Shown in pieces: positions 1 to 8,578 of a stretch of DNA of 47,867 bases (position 1 is its first letter; every line of letters begins with the position of its first letter). Made by a program: the position numbers and the translations under genes. The notes under the pieces were generated by a model, which had not been told where the DNA came from, made no database searches, and saw nothing but the letters and a program-made list of their open reading frames with translations. Origin of the DNA: Chloroflexota bacterium (GTDB lineage: Bacteria; Chloroflexota; Limnocylindria; Limnocylindrales; CSP1-4); assembly GCA_030447745.1 (NCBI GenBank), contig JAUJOH010000011.1, positions 1 to 47,867 on the forward strand, given 5' to 3'.

Positions 1-59
1 TACGGCGTCGCTGACCTGGCCCGCCGCACGCGCGGACGTGGGGGTCTGGGGGTCTGGAT

Positions 60-245
60 TCAGCGAGCGTTGGTGGTGTGGTCGGTGCGGGGCGCCCGCG
101 CCGTCGTCTCGTGGCGTCGGACGGCGCGGACGACGCGCCCGATCTGATGTCGGAAGAAGAACGGAACCGCGACGACGGTCGCGACGACGGCCTGGATGAT
201 CAGGCTCCCCGATCCCGGGTCGATGTAGGCGAGAACGTATGCCAT
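60..245 (-). CDS. Small conserved membrane protein with YIDPGSGS motif
   Basis: A 61-residue protein with an N-terminal YIDPGSGS motif (residues 7-14), one hydrophobic helix (about residues 14-32) and a basic, Arg-rich cytoplasmic tail. The open frame extends further upstream, but the ATG at 245 is preceded by GGGAG at 7 nt, and the residues before it are Arg/Pro-rich and look non-coding, so I chose this start. Tiny proteins with the same YIDPGSGS start followed by one membrane helix are, from memory, widespread as uncharacterised proteins; I know of no assigned function. It is transcribed divergently from the polyphosphate kinase gene. Confidence is good that it is a gene, nil on its function. 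Confidence 0.7.
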   Translation of the reverse strand: MAYVLAYIDPGSGSLIIQAVVATVVAVPFFFRHQIGRVVRAVRRHETTARAPRTDHTTNAR

Positions 246-486
246 GCAGGTGCTCCCTTCTGCGCTGCGCAGCCTACCGCGGCGAGGCGAGAAGGACGTC
301 GCGGATCGTCTCGCCAACGGCACAGACGCATGACGGGCCGGCACGCGCGGGCCGCTGGGGACCTCCTCGGCTTCTCGGCCGGCAATGAAACGTCGCCGCA
401 AGCGGACAGCCGCCCGTCTCATGCCGCCGGCGCCGTCGTCGGGCGACCATTGCCGTCATCCGACGGCTGCAGCGGAGGCACAGGAC

Positions 487-1350
487 ATGGCCAAGACGAA
501 AGCCCGGGAGGACGCGCCGGGCTCGGGCACCGACCCGGCCGAAGGTCTCGACGACGCCGGAGAGGGCGCGACCAAGAAGCTCAAGAAGAAGGTCTACGAG
601 AAGGAGCTGGCGCGCCTCCAGCTTGAGCTCGTCAAGCTCGAGGACTGGGTCAAGGCCGAGGGCCTGCAGATGGTGGTCGTGTTCGAGGGCCGCGACGCGG
701 CCGGCAAGGGCGGCGTGATCAAGCGCATCATGGCCAGCGTCAACCCGCGCATCTGCCGCGTCGTTGCGCTGCCCGCTCCGAACGAGCGCGAGAAGGGCCA
801 GTGGTACTTCCAGCGCTACGTCGCGCAGCTGCCGACGGCCGGCGAGATCGTGCTCTTCGACCGCAGCTGGTACAACCGCGCCGGCGTGGAGCGCGTGATG
901 GGCTTCGCGACCGAGGAGGAGTACGCCGAATTCATGCGCGCGGCCCCGGAGTTCGAGCGCATGCTCATCCGGTCGGGGACGATCCTGGTCAAGTACTGGT
1001 TCTCGGTCAGCGACGCGGAGCAGGAGCGACGGTTCCAGGCGCGCATCAACGACCCGGCCAAGCGCTGGAAGCTCAGCCGCATGGACCTCCAGGCCCGGTC
1101 GAAGTGGGTCGAGTTCTCACGGGCCAAGGACGAGATGTTCAAGTACACCGACACGGACGACTCGCCATGGTGGGTTGTCGAGTCGGACGACAAGCGGCGT
1201 ACCCACCTGAACTCCATCACCCATCTGCTGAGTCAGGTCCCGTACCAGGAGCTGCCGGTACAGCAGTTGACGCTGCCACCGCGCCAGCGGGACGACGGCT
1301 ACGTCCGGCCGCCCCGATCCTCGCAGCGGTACGTCCCCGAGATCTGGTGA
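487..1350 (+). CDS. ppk2: Polyphosphate kinase 2 (PPK2 family)
   Basis: A 287-residue single-domain PPK2, which transfers phosphate between inorganic polyphosphate and nucleoside diphosphates (ADP or GDP) in the cytoplasm. Visible motifs are Walker A GRDAAGKGG (residues 68-76), the lid/Walker B motif DRSWYNRAGVERVMGF (125-140) and the conserved KGQWYFQRY segment. Length matches the single-domain class. Residues 1-35 are a charged Lys/Glu/Asp-rich extension that looks disordered. The start at 487 is chosen because GGAGG lies 8 nt upstream (474-478); an in-frame ATG at 385 would add 34 Arg/Pro-rich residues. Whether it favours polyphosphate synthesis or use, and ADP or GDP, cannot be read from sequence alone. 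It stands alone and is convergent with the nitroreductase. Confidence 0.95.
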   Translation: MAKTKAREDAPGSGTDPAEGLDDAGEGATKKLKKKVYEKELARLQLELVKLEDWVKAEGLQMVVVFEGRDAAGKGGVIKRIMASVNPRICRVVALPAPNEREKGQWYFQRYVAQLPTAGEIVLFDRSWYNRAGVERVMGFATEEEYAEFMRAAPEFERMLIRSGTILVKYWFSVSDAEQERRFQARINDPAKRWKLSRMDLQARSKWVEFSRAKDEMFKYTDTDDSPWWVVESDDKRRTHLNSITHLLSQVPYQELPVQQLTLPPRQRDDGYVRPPRSSQRYVPEIW

Positions 1351-1360
1351 CGCGGGTGGT

Positions 1361-1430
1361 GTGACGGGCCGGCCGCGACGGCCGCGCCGGCAGCAACACG
1401 GATTGCCCGTACCGGCCGTCGGCCCGTCAC
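1361..1430. terminator. Candidate bidirectional terminator between ppk2 and nitroreductase
   Basis: GTGACGGGCCG (1361-1371) is the exact reverse complement of CGGCCCGTCAC (1420-1430). The intervening 48 nt are GC-rich and can pair further. It sits between two converging genes, and its right arm overlaps the nitroreductase stop codon. There is no T-tract, so intrinsic termination is inferred. Confidence 0.4.
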
Positions 1431-2017
1431 GGCGGCGGATTCCCTCGCCGCCCCCACCGCTCGTGGTGGACGAGCTCCGTCAGCGGCTTGCGGCCGCCCG
1501 GCCGCGGTGGCTCGATGAGGTCGCCCGGGTCGGCCGGGTAGCCGAACGAAAGCACGAACTCACAGTGGTGCGTCTCCGGGTACTCGAGCAGCCGCCGCGC
1601 CAGGTCGTGCTCGTAGACCGTGGCCGGCACGCTGCCGACGCCGAGCTCCCACGCCGCCAGCATCATCCCGGCGGCCGCCTGGCCGAGATCGAACATCACC
1701 GACAGCGGCGCCCCGGGCTGACGGGGATCCGGCGTCACGAGCGCGATCCCGGCCGCCGCCCCGGCCAGGTGTCCCGCCCACGGCCCCAGCCTCGCGAGCT
1801 CGCCGAGGTGACCGCGCTCGAGGCAGACGACGAACTCCCAGGGCTGCCGGTTCTTGGAGCTGTTGGCTCGGCGCCCGGCATCGAGGATGCGCTCCAGGTG
1901 ACGCGGCTCGAGCGGTCGGTCGGCGAAGCGTCGGATCGCCCGCCGCCGGCGGATCGCGTCCCACACCGGTTCCGCGGACCGGGCGACGCCGGCGCGCGGC
2001 TGTTCGTCGGTGCTCAT
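1427..2017 (-). CDS. Nitroreductase family oxidoreductase
   Basis: A 196-residue FMN-dependent nitroreductase-fold protein, expected to reduce a small acceptor with NAD(P)H. Features: the family opening AIRRRRAIRRFADRPLE, the FMN-contacting segment SSKNRQPWEFVV, a conserved LGQAAAGMMLAAWELGVGS helix, and a C-terminal PXEFVLSFGYPAD-type strand. The start at 2017 (MSTDEQ) was chosen over an upstream in-frame ATG at 2101 because homology-like sequence begins only after it. No clear Shine-Dalgarno or TANNNT element is visible. The substrate cannot be predicted. An alternative is a member of the BluB/FMN-reductase side of the superfamily; general nitroreductase is the safest call. Confidence 0.88.
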   Translation of the reverse strand: MSTDEQPRAGVARSAEPVWDAIRRRRAIRRFADRPLEPRHLERILDAGRRANSSKNRQPWEFVVCLERGHLGELARLGPWAGHLAGAAAGIALVTPDPRQPGAPLSVMFDLGQAAAGMMLAAWELGVGSVPATVYEHDLARRLLEYPETHHCEFVLSFGYPADPGDLIEPPRPGGRKPLTELVHHERWGRRGNPPP

Positions 2018-2430
2018 GGAGCGGCGGCGGTGGCGGACGGGCGCGAGCGGGATGGCAGTTGTGGCATGGCATCTCGGAACAGCGGCGGGATGGACGAGCA
2101 CGGGGAGCAGTTCAGGCCCATCATGCCGAACCGGACGCGCGTGACACCCGCCAGCGGATCCTCACGACGCGCCGGCTCGCGGTCGGCTCCCGGAGCGCCC
2201 GACCCGGGAAGTGGACCGCGGGGACGTCGCCGCTTGTCCGGGGACGTTCCCGTGACGCGGGCCGTACCACTCGCAGCGTTATTCCCGGCACATCGTCGGC
2301 TACATGGCCCCGGGGCGCTGAGTCCGAAGGCGCCGGTTGTGCGACGCGTCGGGCATAACGGACGGATCGCGAAGGCGCGCCGGCGGCGATGCGGCGCCCG
2401 TAGTCCCCGAAATAGCGCTGCCAGCGATAC

Positions 2431-2526
2431 CGGCCGCAACAAGGCGCCGCGGGCCGTCGCCTGCGGCCGCGACAAGGCCGCGCGCCCGTCGCCTGCGGCC
2501 GCGCGTCGCCGCCCGCTCGTCGCCTG
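2431..2526. repeat. Degenerate ~32-bp tandem repeat, 3 units
   Basis: Three consecutive units of 33, 32 and 31 bp (2431-2463, 2464-2495, 2496-2526). Each begins with CGGCCGC and ends with CGTCGCCTG; the first two also share ACAAGGC after the opening. It lies in a gene-free stretch. Confidence 0.55.
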
Positions 2527-2598
2527 CTCGCGCCGCGCGCGGCGAACCGCTCCCTGCCGCGCCGGACGCGGACAAGCGCCCCGCCGTCGCCGCCGGCC

Positions 2599-2676
2599 CG
2601 ATCTCGCACTCAGGCCACCGGCCGACGGCCGCCCGCTCGATCTGGCACTGCAGGCGCCGGCCGATCGCGCCCCTCC
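2599..2676. repeat. Imperfect 39-bp tandem duplication
   Basis: Two units, 2599-2637 and 2638-2676. CGATCT-GCACT-CAGGC-CCGGCCGA is shared at the front of each, with scattered mismatches. It belongs to the same gene-free region as the 32-bp repeat. Confidence 0.45.
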
Positions 2677-2814
2677 CGCCCTCGCGCCGCGCGCGAGCCG
2701 ACCGCCCTGCGCGGGAACTGGCCGACCTGGGGCTACAGCCGGGGGCCGCGCCTGCCCGACCTGCCCGGCCGCGCCCGTGGCGACCCGCCAACCCCGCGCG
2801 GGTTGGTTCCGACG

Positions 2815-4350
2815 CTACCCGCCGTCGATCCGCCGGTAGCGCCGGGCGATCAGGGCGTACGCCGGGAGTCGTCCGAGGGCGCGGCTGAGCCGCAGCTCGG
2901 ACGTGCCGTCGCGTGCCTCGATGGCCAGGAGAGAGTCGGTCGCCGTGGCGTCAGCCGGCCGCGCGTCGACCATGGCGAGGTCCACCGTCGTGGCGCCCAC
3001 GCGCGAGGCATTCGCGAGGCCGCCGCCGGCCGCCGCCACGAGGCCGCCGCCCGCGGCCGCCATGCCGTGCGCGGGCGTGCCACCCGCCGGCGAGCCACCC
3101 GCCGGCCGCAGCGGGTCGCGCCGGAGGTCCTCGACCAGCGCGTCGGGAAACTCTCCCTCTTCGAACTCGACGCGGATCTCCGCCTCGGCGCGCCAGCGCG
3201 GGCGGCGCAGCAGGATCGCGCCCCATCCGCGCGCCACCGCCGGCTCGACGGTCCCGTCGCCGGGTCGCCCGCCGCCCGCCGCGGCGACCGACTCGCCGCG
3301 TGCCCAGCGTGCCGCCTGGTGGAGCAGCGAGTACTCGTCGAGGTCGGCGTACGCCGCCAGTCGGTCGACCGGCGAGCCCTCGCCGAAGATCGCCCGGATC
3401 GACGGCTCGAATACCTCCGCCAGGTCGAGGTCGATGGCCCGGACCGTCCGGTGGAAGTAGACCTGCTGGTACATGAAGAGCCGTGCCGCCAGGAACATCT
3501 CCAGCGCGCCGAGACCCGGCTCGTAGAGCGTCAGGCCGCGATCGGACACGAAGGTGTACCGCCGGAGCCGTTCGACGTCGACTGGGCCCACCGCGACGCC
3601 CGCGAGGTACGCGTCGCGGCGGACGTAGTCGAGATTGTCGACCGTGAAGACGCCCGACAGGAGCGGCTGGAGCCAGCGCACCCAGTCCGGCATCGAGGGA
3701 TCCCGCAGCGCGGGCTTGGAGACGAGGAACGAGACCCAGCGCGGGTCGATCGTCTCGCCCGCCCCGAACGTGTCGCGCTCGCGGTCCGTGCCCGGCGCCC
3801 GGCGCAGTCCCCGGATCAGCTCGCCCAGCTCGCGCTCGATGATCAGCTGGGACAGGTCCTCGTGCGACAGCTGCTTGCCGGGCTTGCGCCGGTCGTCGGG
3901 CGGCGCCTCGAAGGCGCGCAGCACGTGGTCCTCGAAGAAGTGGGCGAACGGACCGTGCCCGACGTCGTGGAGGAGCCCGGCGACGCGCAGGGTCTCGACG
4001 ACGAGGCCCTCGGACGGGACGCCGGTCGCCGATGCGCCCGCTGCGACGAGCGTCGCCCGGAGGCTCGGGTAGAGCGCTCGCGCCCAGAGGCCCGCCTCGT
4101 GCATGACGCCCAGGCCGTGGGTGAAGCGCGAGTGCTCCGCGGTCGGGAAGACCCAGCGCGCGCTCTGGAGCTGGCTGATCCGCCGGAGGCGCTGCAGCCA
4201 CGCGCTGTCGACGAGGTCCTGCTCGACGGTCGCCTCGTCCGGCAGTCCGGCAGCGACAGCATCGGACGGCCCGACACGCTTGGTCAGCTCGAGGTAGCCG
4301 TGGATCGGGTCGCTGATGAGGTTGACGGCGCGGAACGGGTGACGGGCCAC
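2815..4350 (-). CDS. HD-domain phosphohydrolase (COG1078/SAMHD1-like dNTPase family)
   Basis: A 511-residue protein of the COG1078 HD family, whose characterised relatives are dNTP triphosphohydrolases. The N-terminal signature DPIHGYLEL (residues 14-22) is followed by the metal ligands: His78 (FTHGLG), His128-Asp129 (LLHDVGHGPFAH) and a later Asp in VDNLDYVRRDAY. A Gly/Ala/Pro-rich low-complexity insert of about 40 residues (near residues 418-455) sits within the C-terminal region. The GTG start at 4350 is preceded by TACGCT (4357-4362 on the complement) at 6 nt and no Shine-Dalgarno, fitting leaderless translation. It stands upstream of no obvious partner; the WYL gene behind it is separated by 132 bp. 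Family is confident; nucleotide specificity is inferred. Confidence 0.88.
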   Translation of the reverse strand: MARHPFRAVNLISDPIHGYLELTKRVGPSDAVAAGLPDEATVEQDLVDSAWLQRLRRISQLQSARWVFPTAEHSRFTHGLGVMHEAGLWARALYPSLRATLVAAGASATGVPSEGLVVETLRVAGLLHDVGHGPFAHFFEDHVLRAFEAPPDDRRKPGKQLSHEDLSQLIIERELGELIRGLRRAPGTDRERDTFGAGETIDPRWVSFLVSKPALRDPSMPDWVRWLQPLLSGVFTVDNLDYVRRDAYLAGVAVGPVDVERLRRYTFVSDRGLTLYEPGLGALEMFLAARLFMYQQVYFHRTVRAIDLDLAEVFEPSIRAIFGEGSPVDRLAAYADLDEYSLLHQAARWARGESVAAAGGGRPGDGTVEPAVARGWGAILLRRPRWRAEAEIRVEFEEGEFPDALVEDLRRDPLRPAGGSPAGGTPAHGMAAAGGGLVAAAGGGLANASRVGATTVDLAMVDARPADATATDSLLAIEARDGTSELRLSRALGRLPAYALIARRYRRIDGG

Positions 4351-4356
4351 GGCCGG

Positions 4357-4362
4357 AGCGTA
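4357..4362 (-). promoter_or_regulatory. Leaderless -10 element (TACGCT)
   Basis: TANNNT hexamer exactly 6 nt upstream of the GTG at 4350, with no Shine-Dalgarno between them. Confidence 0.5.
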
Positions 4363-4482
4363 CGCGTTCGGCGAGTGTCGCGGCGACGCCGGCCTTTGAC
4401 GCCGCTGGAGCGACGCCGCGGGCGTTCAACGGCCGCCGCTGGGCACGTCGCCCGCCGCCCCGGGCGACGCGCCCCGGAGCCC

Positions 4483-5496
4483 TCACCCTGCCGGTCTGGC
4501 GCCCGCGTAGCGCTCGGCGGCTCGCTCCCACGTCGCGGCGACGTCGTCGCGCAGCCCGGCCGGAGCGACGACCTCGACCTCGTCGCCCCACGACAGGATC
4601 CAGAGCCGGATCTCGATCGTTCCGCTGACCGTCGCCCGCCACCGCAGCCAGCCGTCCGGCTCATGCTCCACCTGCTGCGTCGGGTGCCACGTCGCCTCCT
4701 CGACGCGCCCCGCGACTGTCGGCGCGAAGCGGAGCACCACCTCCACCTCCGGCTGGTCCGCGATGATGTCCCAGGCGCGCCGGAGCGAATCCTCGATCCC
4801 GCCCTCCGGCGGCTCGAACGTGCGGGGCGTCAGCGCGACGTCGCGGATGCGCTCGATCTTGAACGTGCGCAGACCGTCGCGGGTCTCGTCCCAGCCGATC
4901 AGGTACAGCGCGTGCGTCTGGAGCGATGGCTCGATCAGGTACGGCCGGACGACCGCTTGCCGGCGCTCTCCGGCCGCGCCGTAGCGCGAGTGACGCGGCG
5001 GGTCGTAGTCGAGCGTCACCACCCGGCGCTCGGCCCACGCCCGGGTCAGCACGTGGACGTGGCGGCTGAACCGCTCGTCGCGCTGGTGGCCGGACAGGAT
5101 CCCGAGCGTCCGGTCGACGTGCTCCGCCAGCGCCGGCGGGAGCCCTTGCTCGAGCTTTTCGAAGGCGCCCGCGAGATCCGGGTCGTACTTGTCCGCGTAG
5201 CGCACCATCAGCCGAGCGGACAGGACCACGGCCATCGCCTCCGGCAGCGTCAGCTTGAGGGGTGGCAGGAAGTCCTCGCCCGCGACGCCCCACAGTCCGC
5301 CGTCGGACCAGACGCCCACCTCCAGCTCGTCGTCGATCGCCTTGAGATCCCGGTAGACGGTCCGCACGGACATGTCCACCCGCCGCGCCAGCTCGCCGGC
5401 CCGGATCCCGTCCGGGTGGGCGCGGAGGACCGTGATCAGGCGCGTCAGCCGCGCGAGCCGATCGCGCTTGCCGCTCCGCCGCTCGCCGTCGTCCAT
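4483..5496 (-). CDS. WYL-domain helix-turn-helix transcriptional regulator
   Basis: A 337-residue regulator of the YafY type: N-terminal winged HTH (about residues 10-65, with ELARRVDMSVRTVYRDLKAI as the recognition helix region), a central WYL ligand-sensing domain (about 130-230, with HALYLIGWDE in place of the classical WYL triad) and a C-terminal WCX domain. WYL regulators sense nucleic acid or nucleotide ligands in several studied cases. The start at 5496 is preferred: it follows the upstream gene's stop by 7 nt with GAGGAG in front, although spacing is short; an in-frame ATG at 5529 would overlap the upstream gene. It appears co-transcribed with the membrane protein gene upstream. The target is unknown. 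Confidence 0.88.
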   Translation of the reverse strand: MDDGERRSGKRDRLARLTRLITVLRAHPDGIRAGELARRVDMSVRTVYRDLKAIDDELEVGVWSDGGLWGVAGEDFLPPLKLTLPEAMAVVLSARLMVRYADKYDPDLAGAFEKLEQGLPPALAEHVDRTLGILSGHQRDERFSRHVHVLTRAWAERRVVTLDYDPPRHSRYGAAGERRQAVVRPYLIEPSLQTHALYLIGWDETRDGLRTFKIERIRDVALTPRTFEPPEGGIEDSLRRAWDIIADQPEVEVVLRFAPTVAGRVEEATWHPTQQVEHEPDGWLRWRATVSGTIEIRLWILSWGDEVEVVAPAGLRDDVAATWERAAERYAGARPAG

Positions 5497-5503
5497 CGTC
5501 TCC

Positions 5504-6688
5504 TCAGCCGGCCGGCCGAACGACGACATGCTCCCGGTCGCGCTCGACGGCGATCATCGTCGCATTGAGGGTCCCCTGGAGCCCGCGCTCGCCGATCGTC
5601 GCGGCGTCGCCGTTGACGCTCCCGGACAGCCGCCCGACCTGACCGTCCGCGAAGACCCAGTAGTCGAGCTCGCCACGCCACCGACCGAGGTTCGTCTCAC
5701 CGGTGAGCCAGGCGACCTGCGGGAACGCCTCGCGGAAGCCCGGCCCGTCGATCGCCACGCGGCAATGGCGCGCCCGGGCGCCCTCGAAGAAGGCGAGCCC
5801 GTGGTCCTCGGCCGCCTGGCGTGTCCCCGCCTCCAGCGCCACGACCAGCACCTGTGCGTCGAGGTCCGCGCCGGCCACCTCGCGCGGCGCCACGGGCCGC
5901 CATCCGCGCCGGGGATCGAGCCGCCACGCGTCGTCGCCCACACGTGCCGCCCCGTGCTGTCCTAGCTCGCGGTCCGTGGCGACGTAGGCTAGCCACCGGA
6001 AGTCCTCCCCCCGGCGCACGCCGCGCAGGTCGACGTTGCCGAGCGGGCGCCGGTCGACCGTGCCGGTCAGCAGCAGGTCCACTCGTGCCGCGGCGCCGAC
6101 GCGCGGTGGGACGTCGCAGGTCGGTGGCTCGACCGTGGCCACGGTCGGTCCGTACCGCGACGCCTCGGCGGGACGGTCGCGCAGCGCGAGCTCGTTCGCG
6201 ATCGCCACGGACGTGAACCCGGCGCTGACGACGACCGTCGCCGCGACCGCGAGCACCGTCCCGAGCACCAGTCGCGGACGCCGGACGGCCGCTCCACCGA
6301 GGCGCCGCTGCGCGACGCCGAGACCGCTGAACAGGCTCGTCCCGAGCAGCGCGAGCAGCCACGGGTAGGCCGCCTCGAAGGACGGCAGGAGTGTCTGGGG
6401 GCCACGGGCCAGCAGCTGGGTGACGATGCCGCCGATCGACGGCATCAGCAGCAGGAGCGACCCGAGACCGATCCACACGAGCCCGGCGAAGGCCCGGTCG
6501 CCGCGGGCGACGGGCGGCCACGCCAGTCCGGCCAGGGCGATCAGGATCGGCAACCCCGCAGCGACCCCCACGAGCAGGTCGAACGGGCCGCCCGGCCGGT
6601 ACACCAGCAACACGAGGGCCGCCGTCAACGTCCAAGCACCAGCGAGGGCTGCGGCGATCAGCCGGAGCCCGAAGATCCGGACCCGCAC
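5504..6688 (-). CDS. Membrane protein with extracytoplasmic C-terminal domain, unknown function
   Basis: A 394-residue protein I do not recognise. It has an N-terminal membrane domain of about five helices (residues 5-32, 36-58, 66-90, 104-126, 140-165), then a soluble region of about 220 residues rich in charged residues and beta-strand patterns, presumably outside the membrane. The GTG start at 6688 has TAGACT exactly 6 nt upstream and no Shine-Dalgarno. Its stop lies 7 nt before the WYL regulator start, so the two probably share a transcript and the regulator may respond to, or control, this protein. No catalytic motif is visible. Confidence 0.75.
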   Translation of the reverse strand: MRVRIFGLRLIAAALAGAWTLTAALVLLVYRPGGPFDLLVGVAAGLPILIALAGLAWPPVARGDRAFAGLVWIGLGSLLLLMPSIGGIVTQLLARGPQTLLPSFEAAYPWLLALLGTSLFSGLGVAQRRLGGAAVRRPRLVLGTVLAVAATVVVSAGFTSVAIANELALRDRPAEASRYGPTVATVEPPTCDVPPRVGAAARVDLLLTGTVDRRPLGNVDLRGVRRGEDFRWLAYVATDRELGQHGAARVGDDAWRLDPRRGWRPVAPREVAGADLDAQVLVVALEAGTRQAAEDHGLAFFEGARARHCRVAIDGPGFREAFPQVAWLTGETNLGRWRGELDYWVFADGQVGRLSGSVNGDAATIGERGLQGTLNATMIAVERDREHVVVRPAG

Positions 6689-6694
6689 GGAGGC

Positions 6695-6700
6695 AGTCTA
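6695..6700 (-). promoter_or_regulatory. Leaderless -10 element (TAGACT)
   Basis: TANNNT hexamer 6 nt upstream of the GTG at 6688, no Shine-Dalgarno. Confidence 0.55.
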
Positions 6701-6870
6701 CGGGCCCGGCTCGCCTGCTCGGCGGGCTGGGTGCGGGTCATGTCGCGGCGAGGACGCCGACCACAACCGAATATTCCGGCCGAGGCGGCGTCTCTCCTCC
6801 CGCCGTCCGCGGCCAGTCCCTCGAAGCGGCGCCTGCCTCCTCCAGGCGCCGCTTCGGATTCCGAGCCCGC

Positions 6871-6876
6871 TACGAT
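6871..6876 (+). promoter_or_regulatory. Leaderless -10 element (TACGAT)
   Basis: TANNNT hexamer 7 nt upstream of the GTG at 6884, no Shine-Dalgarno. Confidence 0.55.
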
Positions 6877-6883
6877 CGCCGGC

Positions 6884-7717
6884 GTGACGCGGCCGCTGAT
6901 CTCCCTCCTGACCGACTTCGGGCTGCGTGACCCGTCACCGGCGATCGTCCGCGGCGTGATCCTCGGCATCGCCCCGGACGCCGAGGTCATCGACGTCAGC
7001 CACGAGGTCCGCAAGTACCGGGTCCGCGACGGCGCCCTGCTCCTCTGGTGCGCGCTGCCGTACCTGCCGATCGGGGTGCACCTCGCGGTCGTCGACCCGG
7101 GCGTTGGCACTGCACGGCGGCCGGTCGCGGTGAGGTCGGGACGCGGCGACGTCCTCGTCGGCCCGGACAACGGCCTGCTCCCGATGGCCGTCGACCGCGT
7201 CGGCGGCGCGGCCGAGGCGGTCGAGCTGACCGAGCCCGGCTACCGGCTGCCCATGGTCTCGACGAGCTTCCACGGCCGCGACATCTTCGCGCCCGCGGCC
7301 GCCCACCTGGCGATGGGTGTCGCCCTCGACCGGTTCGGGCCGCGGATCGATCCGGCCGGTCTCGTCCGCCTCGACATCCCCGACGCCGTCGCGAGCGACG
7401 GTGAGCTCCGGACGGACGTGATCTACGTGGACACGTTCGGCAACGCCAAGCTGACGGCCCTCGCAGCCGACCTCGATCGGGCGTTCGGGGCAGTTTCCCC
7501 CGGTGATCGCCTGAGGGCCGAGCTCCGCGAGCCGCGTGGCGCCAACCGGGCGGTCGATCTCGCCTGGCGGACGACGTTCGGGGAGGCACGCGTCGGCGAA
7601 CCGCTGCTGTACGAGGACTCGTACGGGCGGCTCTGCGTCGCGGTCAACCAGGGCGACGCGGCGGCCGTGCTCGGCCTGCATGAGGACATGCCGATCGTGC
7701 TCCGTCGGGCGCGCTGA
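6884..7717 (+). CDS. SAM hydroxide adenosyltransferase (DUF62 family)
   Basis: A 277-residue member of the DUF62 / SAM hydroxide adenosyltransferase family, which splits S-adenosylmethionine with water to adenosine and methionine and shares its fold with fluorinase. Motifs: N-terminal LLTDFG (residues 8-13), the DVSHEV segment, the DPGVGT loop, GPDNGLL, and FHGRDIFAPAAAHLA. Length is typical for the family. The GTG at 6884 was chosen over in-frame starts back to 6731 because the family begins with this strand, the intervening residues are low-complexity, and TACGAT sits 7 nt ahead as a leaderless promoter. The physiological role is not settled; control of SAM levels is the usual proposal. It is convergent with the amidotransferase gene. 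Confidence 0.92.
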   Translation: MTRPLISLLTDFGLRDPSPAIVRGVILGIAPDAEVIDVSHEVRKYRVRDGALLLWCALPYLPIGVHLAVVDPGVGTARRPVAVRSGRGDVLVGPDNGLLPMAVDRVGGAAEAVELTEPGYRLPMVSTSFHGRDIFAPAAAHLAMGVALDRFGPRIDPAGLVRLDIPDAVASDGELRTDVIYVDTFGNAKLTALAADLDRAFGAVSPGDRLRAELREPRGANRAVDLAWRTTFGEARVGEPLLYEDSYGRLCVAVNQGDAAAVLGLHEDMPIVLRRAR

Positions 7718-7763
7718 CGGGCGTCGGCCCGCGGACGGCTGGTCCGAGCCTCGTCACGGCGGC

Positions 7764-8507
7764 TCAGCGACTCGTGAGCGCTCCGCGGGCTGCGTCGACG
7801 AAGACGCGGAACACCCGCTCAAACGCCGCGGGCGTCGATTCGCGGCGTTCCGGGTGGCACTGGACACCCATCACGAATCGCCCGTCCCGCGTCTCGAGCG
7901 CCTCGACGAGTTCGCCCGCCGGCGAAGACGCGGTGGCCGAGGCGACGAGGCGCGGAGCGAGGTCCGCCGGCCGCACGCCCTGGTGGTGGTAGGAGTTCAC
8001 CTCGAGCACGCCGCCACGGGCGTTGGTCGGGAAGAGGATCCGTGCCAGACGGGTGCCGGGCGAGACGCGGAGCGGGTGGGTCAGGGCGCGCTTGCTGCGG
8101 GCCGGTGTCTGGTGCCCGCCCACGTCCTCGAGCAGCCGTCCGCCGGAGAAGACGTTGATCGCCTGCAAGCCGCGGCAGATGCCGAGGATTGCCTGCCCAC
8201 GAGCTTCTGCGGCCGCCCACGCGTCCGCCTCGAGCTCGTCCCGGTCCCGGTCGATCTCGCCGGAGCCGGCGCCCGTTCCCCCGTAGCGCTCGGGAGCGAC
8301 GTCGACGCCGCCCGACAGCAGGAGCCCGCCCATCCGCTTCATCGCGGCCGTCCGCTCGTCCGCGGACGTGCCGGTCGAGACGAGCATTGGCTCGCCTCCG
8401 TGGCGGGCGACGGCTTCCGCGTAGCCGGCGTTCCGCTGCGCGGCCCGCCTGGGGTCCGACGCTCGCTCCGGGTCCGTGACGGTGATCAGGACGAGAGGGC
8501 CGGGCAT
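7764..8507 (-). CDS. Class I glutamine amidotransferase-like hydrolase (peptidase C26, PuuD type)
   Basis: A 247-residue protein of the gamma-glutamyl-gamma-aminobutyrate hydrolase group. The catalytic triad is visible: Cys111 in ILGICRGLQAINV, and His218 and Glu220 in VMGVQCHPE. SYHHQGV (residues 172-178) is also typical. PuuD releases glutamate from gamma-glutamyl-GABA in putrescine breakdown, but no other polyamine genes are nearby, so the substrate is uncertain. The ATG at 8507 is the first sensible start; TATCCT lies exactly 6 nt upstream with no Shine-Dalgarno, so translation is probably leaderless. Much longer in-frame extensions upstream are antisense to neighbouring sequence and were rejected. 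Confidence 0.9.
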   Translation of the reverse strand: MPGPLVLITVTDPERASDPRRAAQRNAGYAEAVARHGGEPMLVSTGTSADERTAAMKRMGGLLLSGGVDVAPERYGGTGAGSGEIDRDRDELEADAWAAAEARGQAILGICRGLQAINVFSGGRLLEDVGGHQTPARSKRALTHPLRVSPGTRLARILFPTNARGGVLEVNSYHHQGVRPADLAPRLVASATASSPAGELVEALETRDGRFVMGVQCHPERRESTPAAFERVFRVFVDAARGALTSR

Positions 8508-8513
8508 CGGCGG

Positions 8514-8519
8514 AGGATA
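8514..8519 (-). promoter_or_regulatory. Leaderless -10 element (TATCCT)
   Basis: TANNNT hexamer 6 nt upstream of the ATG at 8507, no Shine-Dalgarno. Confidence 0.55.
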
Positions 8520-8578
8520 CGCCGGGAGCCGCCGTCCCGGGCGCGGCGACAGTGTTCGGCCCCGTGCGCCGGGGCCGC

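Larger units (their letters stand above)
2018..2814. other. 800-bp GC-rich gene-free stretch
   Basis: No convincing gene on either strand. All open frames here are Arg/Pro/Ala-rich with no recognisable family pattern, and they continue as antisense of flanking genes. The segment holds imperfect GC-rich tandem repeats (listed separately). No tRNA, rRNA or riboswitch pattern was recognised. Confidence 0.5.

Noticed and set aside
1361-5568. Long plus-strand open frames of 492 and 921 codons
   Set aside because: They run antisense through the nitroreductase, HD phosphohydrolase and WYL regulator, are rich in Arg, Pro and Ala, and match no family; stop codons are simply rare at this GC content.
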